From Heliocidaris erythrogramma (lineage: Eukaryota > Echinodermata > Echinoidea > Camarodonta > Echinometridae): 64,000 nt of DNA. The translations under genes and the position numbers were made by a program. Each line of letters opens with the position of its first letter. Within the stretch, counting starts at the first letter, position 1. Positions 32,370-42,779 of the stretch are shown in pieces. Location of the stretch: assembly GCA_025617745.1 (NCBI GenBank), contig CM046864.1:25151152-25215151 (forward strand), written 5' to 3'. The notes under the pieces were generated by a model. It ran no database searches. It was not told the DNA's origin and saw nothing but the letters and a program-made list of their open reading frames with translations.

Positions 32370-33346
32370 TTACTGTTGTTGATGTTGATATTAAGAACAT
32401 TATGGTCATTGCTTTTGTTATCTGCTTTATGGTTATCATCATCATCATCATTATTATTCTTATTTTTATTATCCTCCTCTCTCCTCGTCATTATTGTATG
32501 TCATAGTTTGGATCTCAATTATATCGCCTATAGCCATAATATATGGTGACTATAGTCTATTTATTGTCTCCTCTCATTGGTACTTTGGCATTATGCAACT
32601 TTGATGAATGGTTTGAGAATGTATTTCTTTGATGTTGACTGATGGCCAACGCCTGCATAAAAATATGAATTATAAATTACAAAGTACCTAGATAGCAAAG
32701 ATGTTGCTGATTATCGGTCGGTTTATAGTTCGTTTGGCGGTGTTACTGAGGTATTACTCTACCACTATTTCCCGCTTGTCCCATATGCACTTTCCTATGT
32801 CTGGAGTTCAGTGTTCAGCGTCTGGTGCACTATTCGTGAAAAAATAACCAGACAATTGAATATCCTTGAGTGACCCATTGTGTCGTCCCTGTTCAGCATC
32901 GCCAGACACAACAGCACTGCTACTTGACCACTCTTGACATCAAAGGACTTTGCCTCTCATTAGGTATATAGTCGAGGTGGGAGAAATCGATTTCTTGAAG
33001 GGTATGGACTCACCACAACTCAAGGTCTCATTGTCTACTCATGTAAAGGTGTATCCACGCGGATTTTTATATCACGTTTATATCGGGTTAACTTGAATAT
33101 GTTACATGTTGATAATATTGTGCTTTCCATACTGTCTTAAGTACATCAGTTTCTTACCCTGGTCACATTGCGGTCTTTAGCACACCGAGATAAAAAATGA
33201 TAGTTGCTTCTAGCATGTCTAGTATACTACTAGTCTACCCTTGGCTTAAACCCTGGGTGGAGAAAAGTAATTGCCTTACTTAACAAGAAGAAGAAAAAGA
33301 AGAAGAAGAAGCTGTATTGGTCTTTATTTTCTAGTCTCCTTCGCGG

Positions 33347-33691
33347 CAGGGGCGTCGATTATGGCACGGTGGAGGGGGGAATCGCCCTCCCCCAGACAGA
33401 ATATTGGGAGGGCAACCATATCGTTATGCCCCACCAATAAATCCACAGGTGTAAACTATAATAAGGAAAATTATGAAAATCTCGGGAGATGAAACCTTCC
33501 ATACAGTGAAATATAAAATGTATCGCACGATCAGATTTCAATTTCACAGCGCGCTCCGCGCGCAAATTCTCTGTTGCCTCCTTCATGTAACCATGGAGAA
33601 GCTAATACATGTAATTTAGAGGCGTTAAAAAATCAATAAAGGTAGGCTGTCTTGCCCCATGAATCCGAAAAAACCCAGATCGACGCCCCTG
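33347..33691. mobile_element. hAT-like MITE, CAGGGGCGTCGAT ends
   Basis: Termini CAGGGGCGTCGAT and ATCGACGCCCCTG are perfect inverses. The flanks CTTCGCGG (33339-33346) and CTTCACGG (33692-33699) are an 8-bp target duplication with one change. No transposase; the interior has a short G/C-rich palindrome near the left end. Confidence 0.82.
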
Positions 33692-33752
33692 CTTCACGGG
33701 ACCTTTATCCGGTGACTGCACAACTAATCATCATACAATTTTTATTTTGCAG

Positions 33753-33960
33753 TTAGGTTCTGACTTTCAGAATGGAAGGGCGGGGTCCTTACCGGATCAG
33801 CTTCTCTGGAAACTCTTTTCTTGGGTTGTACGACCTCGGATGTGCAGTGTGCCTCCTAGACCATGGCAAGAGGTTAATACAGCAAGTGGAGTCCTACGGG
33901 GGCATATCGGCCGGGGTGTTGACGGCAGCACTCATGATGTCCGTTCCGGAAAGATTGCTG
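33753..33960 (+). CDS. PNPLA-B exon with start codon and GISAG elbow
   Basis: Acceptor TTATTTTGCAG, 19 bases of 5' UTR, ATG at 33772-33774, then 63 codons: YRISFSGNSFLGLYDLG, CAVCLLDHG, SYGGISAGVLTAAL, VPERLL, and donor GTGAGA. Exon end and phase match PNPLA-A exon 1. Confidence 0.88.
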
Positions 33961-36900
33961 GTGAGACATTGCTTAGTTCTGAGCTTCACGTCAGCCGTTC
34001 AATTATGAGGCGACTTTAAAGTACAGTTTTAAAATACTTTTAGAGAAAGTTGTTGGAATTATGATTTTCAAATTATAATATCATCGTGATCATTGGCCTA
34101 TTAAATCACCAATACAAAACAGAATAGAAGTCTACACAAAGTTGACGTGGGTATGATTATTCCAAGGTTTGATCATTCGAAAGAAAAAAATACAAAATAC
34201 AAAACAAAAGTACATGCTTATCACAAAGAGACAACGTCAATACGTGATTTCCATGTAAATCATTTAATCAGGGTCAATTTATGTTCCAACTAATAAGTAA
34301 TGAACTTCCGAATGCTCTCGCAGACCTTTTCATAACTAACAATACACTCCACAACTACACTGTAAAAAATAACTGTAGATTAACAGGTTTTTTTGACTTG
34401 TAAAATTAAAAGTTTTGGCCGTTTTTCTGTTAATACGGTATTTTGTAATGGCAGGAACATTGCTATTTAATAGCAATTTTCCTGCCATTCCATACGGTAT
34501 TTTTCTTGTGAAATGGCACATGGCACTTTCACAAGAAAATGGCACTTTCACAAGAAAAATACCGTATTAACAGAAAAACGGCCAAAACTTGTAATTTTAC
34601 AAGTAAAAAGAACCTGTTAATCTACAAAAACCCTGTTAATCTACCAGTTATTTTTTACAGTGTACCCAATTAAACTTTTCCCATCTTCCCCGCACGAGAT
34701 CCCTCTTTGCACACAAAACTTTCGTCTTTACACGACACAAATTCTGGAACAGTCTCGATCCAAACCTTAAGGAAATAGAGAGACTGCACCGTTTTAAAAA
34801 AGAACCGAAATTGATTGATTGATTGATATTGATTGATTGATTTTATTTGCCATATTTTATTTGTACATACACTTTAAAAAAAATGTAGATTAACAGGTTT
34901 CTTTGACTTGTAAAATTACAAGTTTTGGCCGTTTTTCTGTTAATACGGTATTTTTCTTGTGAAATGGCAGGAAAATTAACAGAAAACTTGTAATTTTACA
35001 AGTCAAAAAACCTGTTAATCTACAGTTATTTTTTACAGTGTAGTAGAATAACAAATTAGCAAGCTTGAACAGGATAACCCACGAAAGCTCGAAAGCTTAT
35101 TTCCAGTGGGGTCCTCTCTTTATCCAGTGGGGTCATCTGTTTTGCTGAACCCATATCATAATTAATATCCCTCCCATATCCATCTTAACGCACTATAAAA
35201 CGCCCTTGTTTTCTCATCACAGCATACTGCAAGGTTGCTGATCTAGATCTGCACTTTGCTTCTCTTTCTTCTCTCTCCCTATATCTATCTCCCTTCCCCT
35301 CTCTAGAATTAATAGTATTTTTATGTTCTGTTTTGATTCCATGTGCTGATTTCCATGCTTTCTTTGTTTCTTCTCGTCTTAATTTCACAACTTCTACTTT
35401 CCAGCTCCTTTTCTTTGCTAAATGGGTACCTATAAACTCGACAAGCCTCGCTTTTAATAGGTTCCCCCACAACTGAATTATACTGTATGCGTTTAGTATA
35501 ACTACTGGAAAATATTTACTATACTGAGTTGTTATATATATACAGTTAACAACAAAATTATTCATACCCCTTGGAAAATTCTAGTTTTTTGCATTTTCCC
35601 TAAAAATGAATGGTTAACTGAATTTAATTGCACATCACCTGAATACATTTAGTTATCATCTGCAAATGAATGCTGTTTCTGGTTTCACCTCATTTGCATA
35701 ACAATAGAAAAGGTGAATTATCCAAACTGGGTGATGTTCAAAATTATTCATACCCTTGGTGATCTATTGACTTTGTCAATCAGTATGAATCCAGTCCTTG
35801 TGATTAATGCTCGTAACACTTTCTTCACGCTGTCACAATGCTTCTGGAGGTCTCTACTGAGATATCAGGCCAATACCTGGTCTCCAATGGCCCAATCTCC
35901 TTGAGGATGTTGTCCACACATGCCATCACCTGGTCTTCAGGGGATTCGATGGATTTAAAGCAGATTTTGTGTTTGCAGGTGGTGTAGTTTTAGACGTCAT
36001 GAGGATAGGACTATGATATTGATATTTTCGTTAATATTCCTTACATTTTAATGACAATTCTGTATCTAACTTGAAACAAAGCACTCTTCCTGGAGAGACT
36101 TCCCTAGAGGCATTCACTGTTGCACCGTCAAGGGAAGGTATTTCCTGATACTTTTGTTCCATTATGTTTAGGGAGGCCATGGTAGTTGTCTAAAAGTTGG
36201 ATGGTGCCAATTTTATCAGTTCATTCAGTAACACTGATTGACACATTTTTGATATGGACACCTGCAAGTGGGTACTCTAGTGAAGCTTAAAATACTGATC
36301 TTTATGTTCCAGTGCACTGTCAAACTAGTAGCATTTTGTGCACTGCAGCTGGTAACATGGAGGGCATATGGTATAAATTTGGTTTACATTCATTTTGATA
36401 TCAAGGATTGTAGCTTTCATACCAAAGATACAAAGAATATACCATATGAAGATTGATATACAGTAACAGTCAATGTGGGATGTGTATGGTACTCAAAGGT
36501 TACATACGGTTATTCATGGTGACCTGACGTTAGAGTCATGAAATGACTTTAATATCACCAACATGGCCTTCCTGAGCACTCTGATTAAGAATGGGGCCAA
36601 TGAATAAAGGTGAACCCTCCCACAGGCAGTGCAAAAGGGAAGGGCTCTTCAGGAATGGTGCTTTGCTTCATAAGTAGATACAGAATTTTCATTAAAATGC
36701 ATGGAATAAATGACCGAAAATTTCAATATCATAGTCCTGTCATCATGAAGTCGATAACTGCATCACCTGTAGGACACGAAATCTAATGAACTCCCTGAAG
36801 GTCAGGTGAAGGCATGTGTGGACACATCCTCAAGGAGATTGAGCCATTGGAGAACAGGTACTGGCCTGATATCCCAGCAGAGACCCCTCTGGAAGCCTTG

Positions 36901-37195
36901 TGACGCTGTATTATAATAAAGTGAATTACAAGCATTAATCACAAGAATCGGATTCATACTGATTGACAAAGTCAATAAATCACCAAGGGTATGAATAATT
37001 TTGAACATCGCCCAGTTTGGATAACTCACCTTTTCTATTGTTATGCAAATGAGGTGAAACCGGAAACGGCATTCATTTGCAGATGATAACTAAATGTATT
37101 CAAGTGATGTGCAAGTAACTTCATTTAACCATTCATTTTTAGGAAAAATGCAAAAAACTAGAATTTTCCAAGGGTATGAATAATTTTGTTGTTAA

Positions 37196-37238
<43 letters not shown>

Positions 37239-39690
37239 CCTTTGTACCATGTATATATGCTTATATTTGCTTTCTCATTGTACATACACTATGTAAAGTG
37301 ATCGTGGAAACAGATCAAATCAAATCAAATCATATCTCTTTGATTCGAAAAGACGGTGCCCAGGGCTGAAAATGTAACTTTTGATCTATTTTATTTCAGC
37401 AATATTTAGATGCTATTCTCTCTCTGTCTACAAAGTTACACAGTCTTCCGCAGGGAGCTTTGACCCCTGGATTTGACCTCACACAGGAATTACGTCATAT
37501 TCTCGAAGGACTTCTAAAGGTAAGTGAATCATATCCAATGTTACTATTTACTATAATTATGTTTTCAATTTTAGATATCTTTATTCCATCAAATACTTTT
37601 CACGTCGAATTTTCATTGACATAAACCAAAATAAGAGTGTTCTCATCGAATTTCATGTTTCGCTGGAGTGATTTTTGTCCATCCTGTATATGACCTTTAA
37701 TCTTCTATTCCCAACTAAAAGAATAATTGCCATGTCACGTGTTCAAGTCGGCTCCATGTACCCTTGCAAGAGTTGCTGGCGACAGAAAACATCCCAGTGC
37801 ACATGCGCAGAAGGCAACAAACTTTTGGAGGAAGAATTACAACCACTAAAGCCCCCCACGAAGACAGATATCGTGATGGTTGACGGGAAGGCGTATCTCT
37901 TTGGTGAAAAGCAGGTAGTGACAGCGTATTCGACAAAACAGTCACTTGTAGAGGTAAATAAATAACACATACACCCCCACAGACACACACACCCACACAC
38001 ATTATGTCGAAGAGACTTTGATGTGTATTTTGTTTTTGGTTGTATATAAAAATACTGATAGTTGATCAACTAGACATGCTCATTGTATCATTTGCTCAGG
38101 TATAAGTTTAATAATCGTCTGTTTAAAAATAGAAAGTAATAATAACATGATTGTTGCCTTAAATACTTTTTGAATGCTTTAAAGATCTTATGATAACTTG
38201 TTGATGATTTTCGTCATCTCCTATTGCTTTTTCTCTCTCCCCCCCCCCCCCCCCCCCCCTCCTCCTCTACCCTTTCTTTGTCCCCTCCTACCTCGCTCTG
38301 TATTTCATTGACTTTACAGGTTTTGCTCGCTGCAGTTTACTATCCGTCAAACCCCACGGCAAGCGCCCCAACCGTAATGGGCAAGGTATGCAAACCATGT
38401 AAACTAGCCCACCCTCCCTCTCCCTCTTCCCACCCCACTCGCCCTTTCGTTCACAAATTCATCTGGTGCATTCACAATCACCTCATGTCTTGGTTATTGA
38501 ATTTTATTATTATTATTATTAAGTATTCGGCGTCACCTGTGCCTGGGAGGGGAAAAGCGAACTGAATCACTGTAACCCTTAGGTCTCTCCTCCCGATATA
38601 ACTGATTGGGATATACAGGTGTACCACTACACCGGGGTTTCCCCCTACTCTTATTCGAATAGTGCAGTGGGTTCTTAACGTGCAAAGGTGGTAACTTTCC
38701 TCTACACGGGACCTCCAGTTAACGTCCTATCCGAGGGACGGAGTGTTTTCCACTGTAACATAGCCTGTGTCTATGAAACAAGGGGAGGGGCACGTTAACA
38801 CACAACGCAGGCTTCAGTCATCCGCCCGGGGTGGATTCGAACCCACGACCTTTGGTTCACTGATGTATTGAATCTTTAATGCTTTCAAAAGATTTTTTTC
38901 GACAAAAAGAAATCGACTGAAATATCATAAACATGTAGGTCTAAATTGCCCTTAATGTTAATTCATGAGAAATATTATACTGCTATGAAGTGATATATAA
39001 TGCATGTAGGGTGGAGATAATGGGAACAATGTTGCGTCATTATGTTTGGTACCTTTGTTACTACATATATTTGTACTCCGTCTTTCCAATGAATATTATT
39101 CAATTCCTTCATTTAGGACATTTTGTATATATTTTTAATTTGTGCGGACAAAATGTAATGTCTTTTTTTTTGAAACCTTTAATTTCATGACCATTTGAAT
39201 GAGTTTGATGGGCAGAAAGAAAGGGGGTCAAAATCGAATAAAGAATCTGTTTACCAAGAAGTTTTGTTTATCTACCGGTAGTTTGCATTGTGTGACTTTT
39301 CCTTTAATATTCCCTCCTCTTTTCTACATTTTTCGCATTCCTCACCAGCATTACGTCGACGTGAGTGCACTCTCCGGCACACCCAAAGACGCCGCCGACT
39401 GCGGGTTCCCTCCCACTGGTCACGTGATAACCATCGCACCCAATAAGAATGCGGGACTGAGCAGACCGCAAGACAACCTCACCCTGGGTCTCCGTGACGT
39501 CAGCAGAGATAACTATGTCATCAAGCCCTGGCACATGTTCCGACTTGGGGAAGGGTTGTATCCTCCTCGGAGGGAGGAACTGGAAAAAACATTTATTGAT
39601 GGGATTTCGGATGCCAAAGAGTTCCTGAAAAAGTTTCGACTGTATGACGAAGGATACGATAGCTACCCATACCAGGCGCCGATGTACTGA
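33753..39690 (+). CDS. Patatin-like phospholipase domain protein, gene PNPLA-B (5-6 exons)
   Basis: Plus-strand paralogue of PNPLA-A. Coding parts are 33772-33960, 37400-37519, possibly 37575-37603, 37722-37953, 38320-38385 and 39349-39690, about 325 residues if the micro-exon is real. It keeps SFSGNSFLG (oxyanion loop with one Gly replaced by Ser), GISAG (a true GxSxG elbow) and YVDVS (Asp of the dyad, glycines lost), plus LYPPRREELEKTFIDG at the C-terminus. By family it should act on triacylglycerol or phospholipid acyl chains, probably at lipid droplets or membranes; this copy is more likely active than PNPLA-A. The intervening introns hold MITEs at 34358-35040, a Tc1-type foldback and a SINE-like block. 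Confidence 0.87.
34358..34662. mobile_element. Mariner-type MITE, CACTGTAAAAAATAAC ends, long copy
   Basis: Near-perfect hairpin flanked by TA on both sides (34356-34357 and 34663-34664). The arms share TAGATTAACAGG and ACTTGTAAAAT. In the first coding intron of PNPLA-B. Confidence 0.8.
34870..35040. mobile_element. Mariner-type MITE, short copy
   Basis: Same family as 34358-34662, shorter by an internal deletion, with TA flanks at 34868-34869 and 35041-35042. A (TTGA)n tract lies between the two copies at about 34808-34850. Confidence 0.78.
35543..37198. mobile_element. Tc1-type long-arm foldback without transposase
   Basis: Ends CAGTTAACAACAAAATTATT and the inverse, each next to TA, within a TA microsatellite. 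The arms pair for about 480 bases on each side (35543-36030 with 36715-37198). The unpaired centre (about 36040-36710) has no coding frame that I recognise as a transposase. The repeated ATTCATACCCTTGG motif inside each arm resembles internal direct repeats of IR/DR-type Tc1 elements. Confidence 0.85.
37199..37236. repeat. (TA)n microsatellite
   Basis: TA dinucleotide run at the right edge of the Tc1-type foldback; the element inserted into it or seeded it. Confidence 0.9.
37400..37519 (+). CDS. PNPLA-B exon, TPGFDL block
   Basis: Acceptor TTTATTTCAG, 40 codons including LPQGALTPGFDLTQELRHIL, donor GTAAGT, phase 0. It aligns with the first third of PNPLA-A exon 2. Hidden in short frames; recognised by homology to the paralogue. 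Confidence 0.85.
37575..37603 (+). CDS. PNPLA-B possible 29-nt micro-exon
   Basis: The preceding exon ends in phase 0 but the next begins at a third codon position, so 3n+2 coding bases are missing. The stretch after TTTTCAATTTTAG, ending before GTCGAA, supplies 29 bases (ISLFHQILF plus two bases) and places HQ where PNPLA-A has AHQ. The donor is weak. Confidence 0.35.
37722..37953 (+). CDS. PNPLA-B exon, Cys-rich insert
   Basis: Begins after AACTAAAAG and ends before GTAAAT with KQSLVE, matching REELIE of PNPLA-A. It includes a stretch absent from PNPLA-A, MYPCKSCWRQKTSQCTCAEG, with four cysteines arranged CxxC..CxC, possibly a metal-binding or disulfide insert in the region linking the patatin core strands. 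Confidence 0.75.
38320..38385 (+). CDS. PNPLA-B exon (66 nt)
   Basis: 22 codons, VLLAAVYYPSNP..VMGK, acceptor ACTTTACAG, donor GTATGC. Same length, phase and donor as exon 3 of PNPLA-A. Confidence 0.85.
38500..38870 (-). repeat. SINE/LINE-tail-like repeat with B box
   Basis: On the minus strand, GGTTCGAATCCACCCCGGGCGG is a B-box-type sequence (here given as GGTTCGAATCC plus flank). Further on come conserved blocks such as CGTTAACTGGAGGTCCCG, ending at (TAA)n near 38510-38522. It lies in the last intron of PNPLA-B. Confidence 0.5.
39349..39690 (+). CDS. PNPLA-B terminal exon
   Basis: Acceptor CCTCACCAG, then HYVDVSALSG, GHVITIAPNKN, MFRLGEGLYPPRREELEK and a tail ending QAPMY before TGA 39688-39690. 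It carries the putative catalytic Asp and the family C-terminal block. The Tc1 element lies 69 bases downstream, probably in or next to the 3' UTR. Confidence 0.9.
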   Translation, partial: HYVDVSALSGTPKDAADCGFPPTGHVITIAPNKNAGLSRPQDNLTLGLRDVSRDNYVIKPWHMFRLGEGLYPPRREELEKTFIDGISDAKEFLKKFRLYDEGYDSYPYQAPMY

Positions 39691-39759
39691 TGACTTTTTC
39701 CACTTAAAGGCCATATATTGAGAAAAGAAGTGTATGTATGAGAAAAAGTTGACAATGTA

Positions 39760-41426
39760 CACTGTTGGTCATAAAGGTGGAATATTTTTTTTCACCAAAT
39801 TTTCACAGCGTAATTATTACAACATGATTTGAATATGGCATTTATGGTGCATGATAACCACTTTACTTTATTATTCTGCCTTTTACACACGTTTGACAGT
39901 GATATTTTACAAGTTTATGTCTTAGCGATGGATGTCATGAGCATAGAACAACAATGACGACAATATACAGTAAATTAAAGGATCATGAGATACAGTATTT
40001 ATTTTCACTCTCTCTCAGTTTTCCAGATGACTTCTTTTTTTGTGATTTCATGGACAAATATGCATCAAACTTGAGTCATTGTTCCTACTCAGTCACTAGT
40101 ATCGGGTATGTCCACCCCTGGCACGAACCAGCGCATGCAGACGTCGTGGCATGCTGTCCACTAGCTTGTTGATGACGTCAACAGGCATAGCGTCCCATTC
40201 TTCCCTCAGAGCATCTGCCAACTCCTGCAGATTTTGAGGAATGACCTCTTTGTCGTTGATGGCTCGGCCTAGGGCATCCCATGCATGCTCTATGGGGTTC
40301 ATATCCGGCGAACAAGCTGGCCATGGCAACTGTACGACGCCCTCTGCCTCCAGGAATTCCCTTACTGCAGCGGCCCTGTGCGGTCTAGCGTTGTCATCCT
40401 GCAGTCGGAAATTGTGCCCATACACTCGTCTTGCATATGGAAGACAGTGGAACTCCAAGATATCCCTGTAGGCGGCGGCGTTCACGTTTCCGTTCGGAAC
40501 CACCAGTGGCGTTTTCCCTCCATAATGGATGCCGGCCCATATCATCACTGAGCCGCCTCCGCCTTGAGTCGTCTCGTGGATACATTCATCGCGAAGGTTT
40601 TCCCCGGCTAATCGACGAACTCGTTGTCTCCCATCCTTTCGGTCAAGGATGAACCGGCTCTCGTCCGTGAAGACCACATGTTGCCAATGTCCTGGATGAA
40701 GCCTTCTGTGCTCCCTAGCCCAAAGAAGACGAGCTACTCTGTGGCGAACAGACAGGCGTGGACATTTGGTCAACCGTCGTGCTCGGTAACCATGTTGGAG
40801 CAATCTGCGATTAACGGTTGACCGGGAAACGTCGATCCCATGATATCTCCTCCCCAAGCGACGAAGACGGCTCGTGGGCAATTTCCGGTTTCTGCGGCTG
40901 AAATTCAACAGTTGGCGATCATCTCTTCTTGTGGTCAATCTGGGACGTCCTGGAGATTTCCGTGGCCGCACATTCCCCGCCTCACGTTGACGTCTCAGGA
41001 TCTTAGAGACTGCACTCTGTGATATCCCTAGGACTTCTGCGATATCAGTCTGCTTGTAGCCCTCCTGTCGCAGTGCTACCACTCTCTCGCGTGTTGCTGT
41101 TGCCGTTGGAGCAGGCATAGTCCAGGGAACGTCTCTACCGATTTTTATTTCAAACGGTACAAGGAACTCGAAAAAATGCAACCTTCTTATACACAGTGCT
41201 AAATCAGGGAAAGGGACAGAATATCATATGCATAGGCTTTTATAGTCAACAACAAAAGAATTTATTACGTAATCCAAATTTCTCATGTTATAATGTCACC
41301 TGTGTAATGGAGAAACATTATGTAATCACTCAATTACCATTTTGTCTACGCGTAGCCTTTCAAATACCAACAAAACTGTCGATTTTTATTCAAAAATATT
41401 TTATTCCACCTTTATGACCAACAGTG
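39760..41426 (-). mobile_element. Apparently full-length Tc1/mariner transposon
   Basis: Termini CACTGTTGGTCATAAAGG and the inverse (ending 41426) are flanked by TA (39758-39759, 41427-41428). It encloses one uninterrupted transposase gene on the minus strand. The flanks themselves form an inverted repeat (AGAAAAAGTTGACAATG..CATTGTCAACTTTTTCT), so the element either entered the middle of a palindrome or has longer ends than the CACTG boundary suggests. Confidence 0.9.
40096..41118 (-). CDS. Tc1-family transposase, intact, DD34E
   Basis: 340 residues from the MPAPTATATRERV methionine; the frame runs further upstream only from a non-ATG codon. N-terminal helix-turn-helix (YKQTDIAEVLGISQSAVSKI), a GRPRL AT-hook-like linker, then the RNase H-fold catalytic core. 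Catalytic residues visible are Asp in VVFTDESRF, Asp in LQDDNARPH and Glu in SPDMNPIEHAWD, with 34 residues between the last two. The glycine-rich block GGGGSVMIWAGI is typical of Tc1. No stop or frameshift, so the copy may be recent or active. The product cuts and pastes the element at TA sites. Confidence 0.95.
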   Translation of the reverse strand: MPAPTATATRERVVALRQEGYKQTDIAEVLGISQSAVSKILRRQREAGNVRPRKSPGRPRLTTRRDDRQLLNFSRRNRKLPTSRLRRLGRRYHGIDVSRSTVNRRLLQHGYRARRLTKCPRLSVRHRVARLLWAREHRRLHPGHWQHVVFTDESRFILDRKDGRQRVRRLAGENLRDECIHETTQGGGGSVMIWAGIHYGGKTPLVVPNGNVNAAAYRDILEFHCLPYARRVYGHNFRLQDDNARPHRAAAVREFLEAEGVVQLPWPACSPDMNPIEHAWDALGRAINDKEVIPQNLQELADALREEWDAMPVDVINKLVDSMPRRLHALVRARGGHTRY

Positions 41427-41485
41427 TATTACATTGTCAACTTTTTCTGAGCAGAGCTTCACATACATATTTCACTTTGTTCATT

Positions 41486-41545
41486 ACCCTGAGGAAGATC
41501 CGTGAGGATCGAAAATTTGGTGAAAATAAATATAAAAGTTGGAAT
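41486..41545 (+). ncRNA. Hammerhead-like motif, upstream of Penelope fragment
   Basis: CTGAGGA, then hairpin GATCC-GTGA-GGATC, then GAAA, followed by ATT..AATA, resembles a minimal hammerhead ribozyme core (CUGANGA, stem II, GAAA, short stem III). There is one extra A between the core and stem II. Penelope-like elements are known to carry such ribozymes. A related sequence lies at 42490-42545. Confidence 0.35.
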
Positions 41546-41627
41546 TCAATGCATTACCAATGTCTTCTCTGGAATTCATTAATTGTTTCTCTCTTCATGC
41601 TTTTCCAACACGCGGTTATGAAATATC

Positions 41628-41633
<6 letters not shown>

Positions 41634-41669
<36 letters not shown>
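41634..41669. repeat. (TA)n microsatellite
   Basis: Dinucleotide run. More TA runs are at 41735-41750, 42582-42606 and 42704-42772 within the next kilobase. Confidence 0.95.
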
Positions 41670-41673
<4 letters not shown>

Positions 41674-41775
41674 GTTCTTCTATTTGTATTTGGTAAAATA
41701 CAAATAGAAAAGACAAATAAAAAAAACCGTAGAGATATATATATATATATGACTAGTTGGAGGTCTCTTCTATCA

Positions 41776-42162
41776 TATGACACCAAAAAAGTATCAGGCT
41801 TTCTGAAAAATGCACAATCGGACCCACTCCTTGTAACTGTGACGTAACGAATGCTGTGTATGCTATCAAATGTGCCAAATGCCCGAATGCCCTGTACATA
41901 GGAGAAACTCTCAGATTTAGGGAGAGATTTAACAACCACAAGAGCAGCATTGCTCGCAAACTCCATCACCCTGTGGCAGAACACTTCAATACAGCTGCAC
42001 ACTCAGTGAGCGACCTACAATGCTGCATTCTAAGAGACAGGCTCGTATCATTTGAAGACCGACATTTGTACGAAATCAAAATGATCGTTAAAAATGAGAG
42101 CTTCAAGAAGCCAGGCATGAACATAGACGTGTCCTGGCTTACTAACTACACTTTCTTTCGAT
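41776..42162 (+). pseudogene. Penelope-like element, GIY-YIG endonuclease 3' fragment
   Basis: The frame reads CTIGPTPCNCDVTNAVYAIK, then CAKCPNALYIGETLRFRERF, NNHKSSI, PVAEHFNTAAH and ends WLTNYTFFR. The LYIGET block with a following Arg and the CxxC before it are the GIY-YIG nuclease domain at the C-terminus of Penelope-like retroelements. The reverse transcriptase domain is missing upstream, where an in-frame stop occurs. The fragment is flanked by two related non-coding blocks (41486-41545, 42490-42545), as expected for Penelope pseudo-LTRs. Confidence 0.8.
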
Positions 42163-42489
42163 AATACTAATCATATTCTATTAGGCACCTACTCAAACAC
42201 CACTGTTACTTTTCTTTTATGACGTATTATTTTCTTTATGACGTTTTAGTAATTTCTCGCTCACTCCTCATGCGCCTTGCGTCTATAAGCGCACCTTTTA
42301 TTATTATTATACGCTTTGGGTCCTAATTTACCTGTCTGTATTTCTATTGTGACGTCTTCGTGACGTTTTTATGTTTTTGAGCTGTAAAGCGTTTCCAAGA
42401 CGATGCGCCCGGTTATTTATAAACTAATCGCGCATTGTCTTGGAAACGCTACATGGATAAGTTTTCGAAATTTTGTCATTATTCACTTG

Positions 42490-42545
42490 ACAAAGACGGT
42501 GAGAGGATCGTCGAAAATTCGTGAGAAAATAAAATAGTTGGAGAA
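42490..42545 (+). ncRNA. Hammerhead-like motif, downstream of Penelope fragment
   Basis: TTGACAAA-GACG-loop-CGTC-GAAAATTCGTGAG parallels the upstream block (GAAAATTTGGTG). The core is more degenerate than the upstream copy. Confidence 0.3.
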
Positions 42546-42575
42546 AAAAGCATAAAATGTCTACTGGTCTTTTTC

Positions 42576-42606
<31 letters not shown>

Positions 42607-42702
42607 AGAATTTCCCCAAAATTTTAAAACTTTTTTTTAAATTTTGGAGCCGTTTTAAAAGTGTATGGTGTTTTTTTTTAGGGGGAGGGAGGGGTACACT
42701 TG

Positions 42703-42774
<72 letters not shown>

Positions 42775-42779
42775 TGTAT

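Noticed and set aside
35713-37029. Tc1 transposase inside the 35.5-37.2 kb foldback
   Set aside because: I looked for HTH, DD34E and PIEH-type motifs on both strands and saw none; the frames are mirrored in both arms.
40241-41022. Plus-strand frames opposite the Tc1 transposase
   Set aside because: They are antisense shadows of a well-supported transposase gene.
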